From NCBI GenBank assembly GCA_027484685.1, contig JAIXSO010000027.1, positions 1 through 64,000 on the forward strand: DNA of 64,000 bases, in the 5' to 3' direction. The DNA is from Bacteroidota bacterium. GTDB taxonomy: Bacteria > Bacteroidota > Bacteroidia > UKL13-3. Below are positions 60,406 to 64,000 of the stretch, in pieces. Each line of letters begins with the position of its first letter. The first letter of the stretch is position 1. The translations under genes and the position numbers were made by a program. A model generated the notes under the pieces. The model was not told the DNA's origin. It worked only from the letters and a program-made list of their open reading frames with translations, and did no database searches.

Positions 60406-60954
60406 ATGCAAGTAACCAAGGCACATATTAAACTTTTAAAACAGGGGCATACCACTACACAAAAGTTGGTTTTTGAAAAATGCTTTGGTGCTATGTTTAG
60501 GGTTTGCCAGCGTTATGTTATACAAATAGATGAAGCCGAAGATTGTGTAATGAAAGGATTTTTAAAGGCTTTTCAGCAAATTGAAAAATTTGAATACCAA
60601 AACGATAATAGCTTTATGTACTGGTTAAAACGCATTATGGTAAATGAGGCATTGATGGCATTGCGTAAGCAAAATAATTTTAGCTTAGTAAGTATTGATA
60701 ACGCGCCAGATATTGGTTTTGACGATGATTTTATAAAACAAATGGATGCGCAATACTTATTTGATGCTATTTTAAAACTGTCCGTTGGTTATCGAACCGT
60801 GTTAAACATGTTTATAGTAGAAGGGTACAGCCACCAAGAAATAGCGCAAACGCTTGGCATTAACGAGAGTACCAGTAAAACTCAATTGGCTAAAGCCAAA
60901 GCCAAACTAAAAAATTTAATTAACCCCAAACTATACGGTTATGGAAACGCATAA
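60406..60954 (+). CDS. ECF-type RNA polymerase sigma factor
   Basis: A 182-aa sigma-70 family protein. Region 2 spans about 20-85 (FEKCFGAMFRVCQRYV, DEAEDCVMKGFLKAFQQIEKFEY, FMYWLKRIMVNEALMALRK) and region 4 about 122-175 (LSVGYRTVLNMFIVEGYSHQEIAQTLGINESTSKTQLAKAKAKL pattern, HTH at 140-160). There is no region 3, as expected for ECF factors. It overlaps the next gene by 14 nt, so expression is coupled to a membrane protein that is probably its anti-sigma partner. Confidence 0.93.
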   Translation: MQVTKAHIKLLKQGHTTTQKLVFEKCFGAMFRVCQRYVIQIDEAEDCVMKGFLKAFQQIEKFEYQNDNSFMYWLKRIMVNEALMALRKQNNFSLVSIDNAPDIGFDDDFIKQMDAQYLFDAILKLSVGYRTVLNMFIVEGYSHQEIAQTLGINESTSKTQLAKAKAKLKNLINPKLYGYGNA

Positions 60955-61603
60955 TATTATTAAGCAAAAAATAGATTCAATAAACAGTTTACCCTCAAAC
61001 TATGAACCTAATTTGGAAAGCAAGTGGGAGCTTTTGGAGGCAAGTTTAAAACCCAATAAGAAAAAGCCATTTATATTTTGGTTTAATAGAATTGGGGCTG
61101 TGGCTGCTGTATTTTTGTTATTTGGTGCCATAGGTATGTATGGCGTAAAACTGCTTAAACCTACCGATATAAAAAAGCCTACAACTGCTCAAGTTTACCC
61201 AGTTGAAAAAGAAAAACAGGCAGGAAAGGCAGATTTAACAAGAAACTTAAAAAACAAAATTCTACCAGTTGTTGCTCACCAAAAAGTAATTGCAAAGCAA
61301 AAAAAAGCAACTATTACTACAGAGCTAAAGTCGCCATTATTAACTGAAAAAAATCCAGTTGATACCCCAAACACATTTATGGCTGTAGTAGAAAAAAAAG
61401 TCGAACAAACTGTTAAAAAACTAAACCGCTTTACCGAAATTGATTTTGGTGAAACAACAGTAACCAAACCTTTGGAAATAAAGGTGGCCAGCACTCAAAA
61501 TATTAAATTTAAAATAGGCACAATATTGCCCAACAAAACGTTAACAGGAACCGCTGCCGATAACTCGAGCTTTGGTTTTACCAAACAAATTATACCATTT
61601 TGA
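60941..61603 (+). CDS. Single-pass membrane protein, putative anti-sigma factor
   Basis: A 220-aa protein. Residues 1-45 are a cytoplasmic helical part (ESKWELLEASLKP), followed by one membrane helix (IGAVAAVFLLFGAIGMYG, about 50-67) and a 150-residue periplasmic tail rich in Lys and Thr. The layout fits an anti-sigma factor, although the HxxxCxxC zinc motif is absent. The N-terminal part would bind the overlapping ECF sigma. Confidence 0.65.
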   Translation: METHNIIKQKIDSINSLPSNYEPNLESKWELLEASLKPNKKKPFIFWFNRIGAVAAVFLLFGAIGMYGVKLLKPTDIKKPTTAQVYPVEKEKQAGKADLTRNLKNKILPVVAHQKVIAKQKKATITTELKSPLLTEKNPVDTPNTFMAVVEKKVEQTVKKLNRFTEIDFGETTVTKPLEIKVASTQNIKFKIGTILPNKTLTGTAADNSSFGFTKQIIPF

Positions 61604-61718
61604 TTTACAAATTAGGCCAATGCTTTTGGTGTAAATCTTAGATGGTATTATGCCGCCACAAAATGTACTAGACCATATTATTTGTGAAAGCGATATTAAT
61701 TAAACCAATAACCCATTT

Positions 61719-62765
61719 ATGATTATGAAAAAATTACTGCTATTAGCTTGCGGGCTTGCTATGGCTTGCGCCAATCCATTGTTTGCACAAAAAGAAGGTG
61801 TAACACAAGTAGATTTACTTTATACTGATGATTCTCCATCGGACACGCTGGTAATTAAACTTAGTGGAAGCGATAAAATTTTGATTATTGGTGGAAACCT
61901 AAAAGACATGTATAAATACAAGCAAGCCGACTCTATTAAAACTTTGTTTTTAACCGATATTTTAGTGGCCCAAGCCAACAATACTTTAAATGCAGAAGCT
62001 ACTAAGGTTTATTATTTTGTAACCAATAATGGCAAGCGTAGATTGAAAGCTGAAAATGTAGATTTAACTGAAAATGCAGTGAATGTGGCCTATGAACTAA
62101 AGCGTTTGCAACTTGATTTACCTAAATATGAATACCATTTATTCGATTTAAAAAACGAGTATCAAATTCAAATATATTTAGCGGATGCCAAGCAATTAAA
62201 AACACAGCTTGAAAACACCAATTTGGGGAGTGCCATTAATTTTGTAAACACCAATGCCAAAAAAGATTTTAACCGAACTTTTAAGCTTGAATTGGCAACT
62301 GAAAACGGCTATAAAATTACCAATAAGACCCAAGGTAGAAGCGATGCATTGATGATTAATGGTTCATTAGGTGTAGGTTTAATTGGCAATACCATAGCTC
62401 CTGTAGCAGGTATTGATATGTTTTTATATTTGTCTAATAAGTATTCGGTTGGTCAATATAAATTAGGCTTAAGTTATAATGCTTTTTCGGTTGTAAATTC
62501 TATAAATGGCGATGTAAAAGGAGTTTCACTAATTAACTCATACTCAATTAAATTACTGCAAAACCTTAATGATGGAGATCCTATTAATCAACAATGGCTT
62601 GGATTACATGGCGGTATTACGAAAAGTAACGATTTGCAATCGTTTGATAACGCACTTAAATTTGGATTGTTATTTGGGAATAAAACAATGAATTACTCAT
62701 TTGATTTTATTCGCGACAGCAATAAAAATTGGGTTTACGGACTTACCGTTTATTTTCCATTTTAA
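61719..62765 (+). CDS. Exported protein, possibly barrel-ended (348 aa)
   Basis: A signal peptide spans about 1-24 (PLFAQ). The first 150 residues are soluble, and the last 140 look like amphipathic strands (LMINGSLGVGLIGNTIAPVAGIDMFLYLS pattern, then GQYKLGLSYNAFSV) ending VYGLTVYFPF, an outer-membrane barrel type terminus. It is 115 bp from the anti-sigma-like gene and is the likely regulated cargo of the ECF operon. Its 3' end overlaps the convergent SET gene by 23 bp. Confidence 0.68.
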   Translation: MIMKKLLLLACGLAMACANPLFAQKEGVTQVDLLYTDDSPSDTLVIKLSGSDKILIIGGNLKDMYKYKQADSIKTLFLTDILVAQANNTLNAEATKVYYFVTNNGKRRLKAENVDLTENAVNVAYELKRLQLDLPKYEYHLFDLKNEYQIQIYLADAKQLKTQLENTNLGSAINFVNTNAKKDFNRTFKLELATENGYKITNKTQGRSDALMINGSLGVGLIGNTIAPVAGIDMFLYLSNKYSVGQYKLGLSYNAFSVVNSINGDVKGVSLINSYSIKLLQNLNDGDPINQQWLGLHGGITKSNDLQSFDNALKFGLLFGNKTMNYSFDFIRDSNKNWVYGLTVYFPF

Positions 62766-63192
62766 GGTTTTGCCAATAAGTTTTTCCATAACTGCAAAAT
62801 ATTTCAGACAATGCTTTTATATTTTTTAAAGCCACCAAACAAACTTCGTTTTTATGGTTTAAAGTAATGAAAGCATTGTTTTTATAAACAATAGGCAAAC
62901 TGCCTTTTGCATCATTAGCGTATTTGGCAAAACTATCTGTTTGTTGCGCATCTAAAATTTTGCCATTGGGTAAGTTCATAAAGTAAGCGGTTTGCTTGTT
63001 AAGTGCTCTTGCCTCGGCTTCTTTTGTGCCAATTATTTCTCCTCTATAAGTGGCTATTATTTCGTTTTTATAAATATTTATGGCTGTAAACAAACCCAAA
63101 CCAGCATTTTCAATTCCCGAGGTTTTTACAAATAAATAATCAGCTTCTGGTGCTGAAATAATCTCGGGAAATGTATTGTTTTTTAAAAGCAT
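62743..63192 (-). CDS. SET-domain protein, putative protein-lysine methyltransferase
   Basis: A 149-aa stand-alone SET domain: AGLGLFTAINIYKNEIIATYRGEII (first SAM-binding region), then SFAKYANDAKG in place of the usual RFINHxC, then EIFCSYGKTYW (the YG of the C-terminal motif). The NH of RFINHxC is replaced by AN, so catalysis may be altered. SET proteins are rare but real in bacteria, Chlamydia and some Bacteroidota. Substrate unknown; it might methylate a lysine in a chromatin-like or ribosomal protein. Confidence 0.78.
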   Translation of the reverse strand: MLLKNNTFPEIISAPEADYLFVKTSGIENAGLGLFTAINIYKNEIIATYRGEIIGTKEAEARALNKQTAYFMNLPNGKILDAQQTDSFAKYANDAKGSLPIVYKNNAFITLNHKNEVCLVALKNIKALSEIFCSYGKTYWQNLKMENKR

Positions 63193-63247
63193 GTAGTTTA
63201 ATGGTCTGAATAATTGCTTGGTATTTTAGGAAACAATAATGCATAAA

Positions 63248-63284
63248 AAAACCTTGTTAAAGCAATAAAGTTTAACAAGGTTTT
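63248..63284. terminator. Strong bidirectional-type hairpin
   Basis: AAAACCTTGTTAAA and TTTAACAAGGTTTT form a perfect 14-bp stem around a 9-nt loop, with A-tract on the left and T-tract on the right. It can work as a terminator on both strands. In the minus direction it follows the aldehyde dehydrogenase gene and precedes the SET gene. Confidence 0.85.
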
Positions 63285-63339
63285 ATCTTCCCCTATAGAT
63301 AAGTGAATTAGTGCGGACACCAACAATAGACAAAAACAC

Positions 63340-63368
63340 AAAAGCCCGAATTATTAACTTGGGCTTTT
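63340..63368 (-). terminator. Intrinsic terminator of the aldehyde dehydrogenase gene
   Basis: AAAAGCCC and GGGCTTTT form an 8-bp stem with a 13-nt loop, 42 bp after the stop codon on the minus strand, with T-tracts in either direction. Together with the stronger hairpin at 63248 it gives double termination. Confidence 0.7.
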
Positions 63369-63409
63369 GACTATCAACTGACAACTAAATCACGCAAGGC
63401 GTGAACCAA

Positions 63410-64000
63410 CTAAAGGTCAAATTTAATACCTTGAGCTAATGGTAATTCTTTACCGTAGTTAATGGTATTGGTTTGTCTGCGCATATAAGCTTTCCAGCTA
63501 TCGCTGCCACTTTCGCGGCCGCCACCTGTTTCTTTTTCGCCACCAAATGCACCACCAATTTCAGCACCACTGGTTCCAATATTAACGTTTGCTATACCGC
63601 AATCGCTACCCCAATGTGCCAAAAATGCTTCTGCTTCTTGCAAATTGTCGGTAAATACGCTTGAGCTTAAACCTTGTTTAACACCATTTTGCATATCGAT
63701 AGCTTCATCAAAATCACTGTATTTCATAATGTAAAGAATAGGAGCAAAAGTTTCGTGTTGTACTATTTTAAAGCTGTTTTTAGCTTCGCAAATAGTTGGT
63801 TTTACATAACAACCACTTTCGTAACCTTCGCCTTGCATTACTTCTGCACCACAAAGTACATTGCCACCTTCGGCTTTTACTTGTTCAATTGCATTTAAGT
63901 AGGCATTTACTGCATCTTTATCTATTAATGGTCCAACTAAGTTTCCAGTTAACGGATTTCCAATGGTTAATTGCTTGTATGCATTAACCAATTTATCTTT
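63410..64000 (-). CDS. ALDH7-type aldehyde dehydrogenase, C-terminal part (runs off the window)
   Basis: The frame stays open to the right edge, so only the last 197 codons are seen; the catalytic cysteine lies outside. [14 protein letters not shown] holds the glutamate-phenylalanine NAD contact (ETFAP), and [19 protein letters not shown] and [14 protein letters not shown] are the signature of ALDH7 (alpha-aminoadipic semialdehyde/piperideine-6-carboxylate dehydrogenase). The reading frame suggests it catabolises lysine or a related amine. A TTG at 63991 is not the true start. Confidence 0.9.
   Translation of the reverse strand, partial: KDKLVNAYKQLTIGNPLTGNLVGPLIDKDAVNAYLNAIEQVKAEGGNVLCGAEVMQGEGYESGCYVKPTICEAKNSFKIVQHETFAPILYIMKYSDFDEAIDMQNGVKQGLSSSVFTDNLQEAEAFLAHWGSDCGIANVNIGTSGAEIGGAFGGEKETGGGRESGSDSWKAYMRRQTNTINYGKELPLAQGIKFDL

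Noticed and set aside
1-64000. CRISPR arrays, tRNA and rRNA genes, transposase genes
   Set aside because: No regularly spaced direct repeats with unique spacers, no tRNA T-loop (GTTCRANNC) in a cloverleaf context, no rRNA signatures and no DDE or HUH transposase motifs were found when reading both strands.

Overview
The window is AT-rich DNA that almost certainly comes from a member of the Bacteroidota. Three proteins carry, or once carried, the C-terminal sorting domain of the type IX secretion system (genes at 5222 and 50193, remnant at 58537). Canonical Bacteroidota promoters (TTTG or TTG, 19 nt, TAnnTTTG) occur at 17530 and 55701. Many other genes encode lipoproteins, PorT-like barrels, a split HipBST kinase and a DUF5989 protein, all familiar in this phylum. 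I could not resolve genus or family. No rRNA, tRNA, CRISPR array, integrase or transposase gene was recognised.

Region 1 (1 to about 17.4 kb) is an accessory region of short, unrelated genes, almost all on the + strand: a PLP enzyme, GNAT acetyltransferases (one close to the AAC(3)-I aminoglycoside type), a Crp/Fnr-SDR-TspO-like group, a trypsin-like protease, a TetR pair, an HMA-CDF metal transporter and an ADP-ribosylglycohydrolase. They are separated by a family of related non-coding repeats. One repeat segment recurs seven times, usually 10-90 bp before a gene. Imperfect inverted repeats ending in a GTTA core flank others. This resembles an integrase-less cassette array, with REP-like elements as the main alternative. 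A remnant of the start of the ADP-ribosylglycohydrolase gene lies about 5.5 kb from the intact gene.

Region 2 (17.5-20.3 kb) holds a HipB-HipS-HipT toxin-antitoxin operon with a four-helix-bundle (S23/IVP-like) gene and a 7-bp tandem repeat lodged between HipS and HipT, followed by gene debris.

Region 3 (20.4-38 kb) is a surface-polysaccharide locus. It contains a polyprenyl-phosphate pentose module (UbiA-type phosphoribosyltransferase, DprE1-like oxidase, HAD phosphatase), three GT-C-type membrane proteins, a Wzz-like chain-length protein, an O-antigen ligase/polymerase, a Wzx-like flippase, two membrane-anchored SGNH hydrolases, DUF5989, a polysaccharide deacetylase, a GNAT protein and a GT4 glycosyltransferase. 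It runs without a clear break into region 4 (38.1-47.5 kb): one SPASM-type and four cobalamin-binding-type radical SAM enzymes, two methyltransferases and a nucleotidyltransferase, all co-directional and several overlapping. Together regions 3 and 4 look like a pathway that builds, modifies and exports an unusual surface glycan or lipid. The chemistry of the radical SAM block is unknown, and it is the best candidate for an undescribed system.

Region 4b (47.6-64 kb) is ordinary genome with some mobile debris: a VOC lipoprotein, an AraC/GyrI regulator with SRPBCC and MGMT-like genes, a T9SS subtilase, an Mpo1-like protein, outer-membrane barrels, paired small membrane proteins, a haem-oxygenase-like monooxygenase, a hemerythrin-like protein, a T9SS-tail pseudogene, two tandem XRE regulators, an ECF sigma/membrane-protein/secreted-protein operon, a SET-domain protein and the 3' part of an ALDH7-type aldehyde dehydrogenase running off the right edge.
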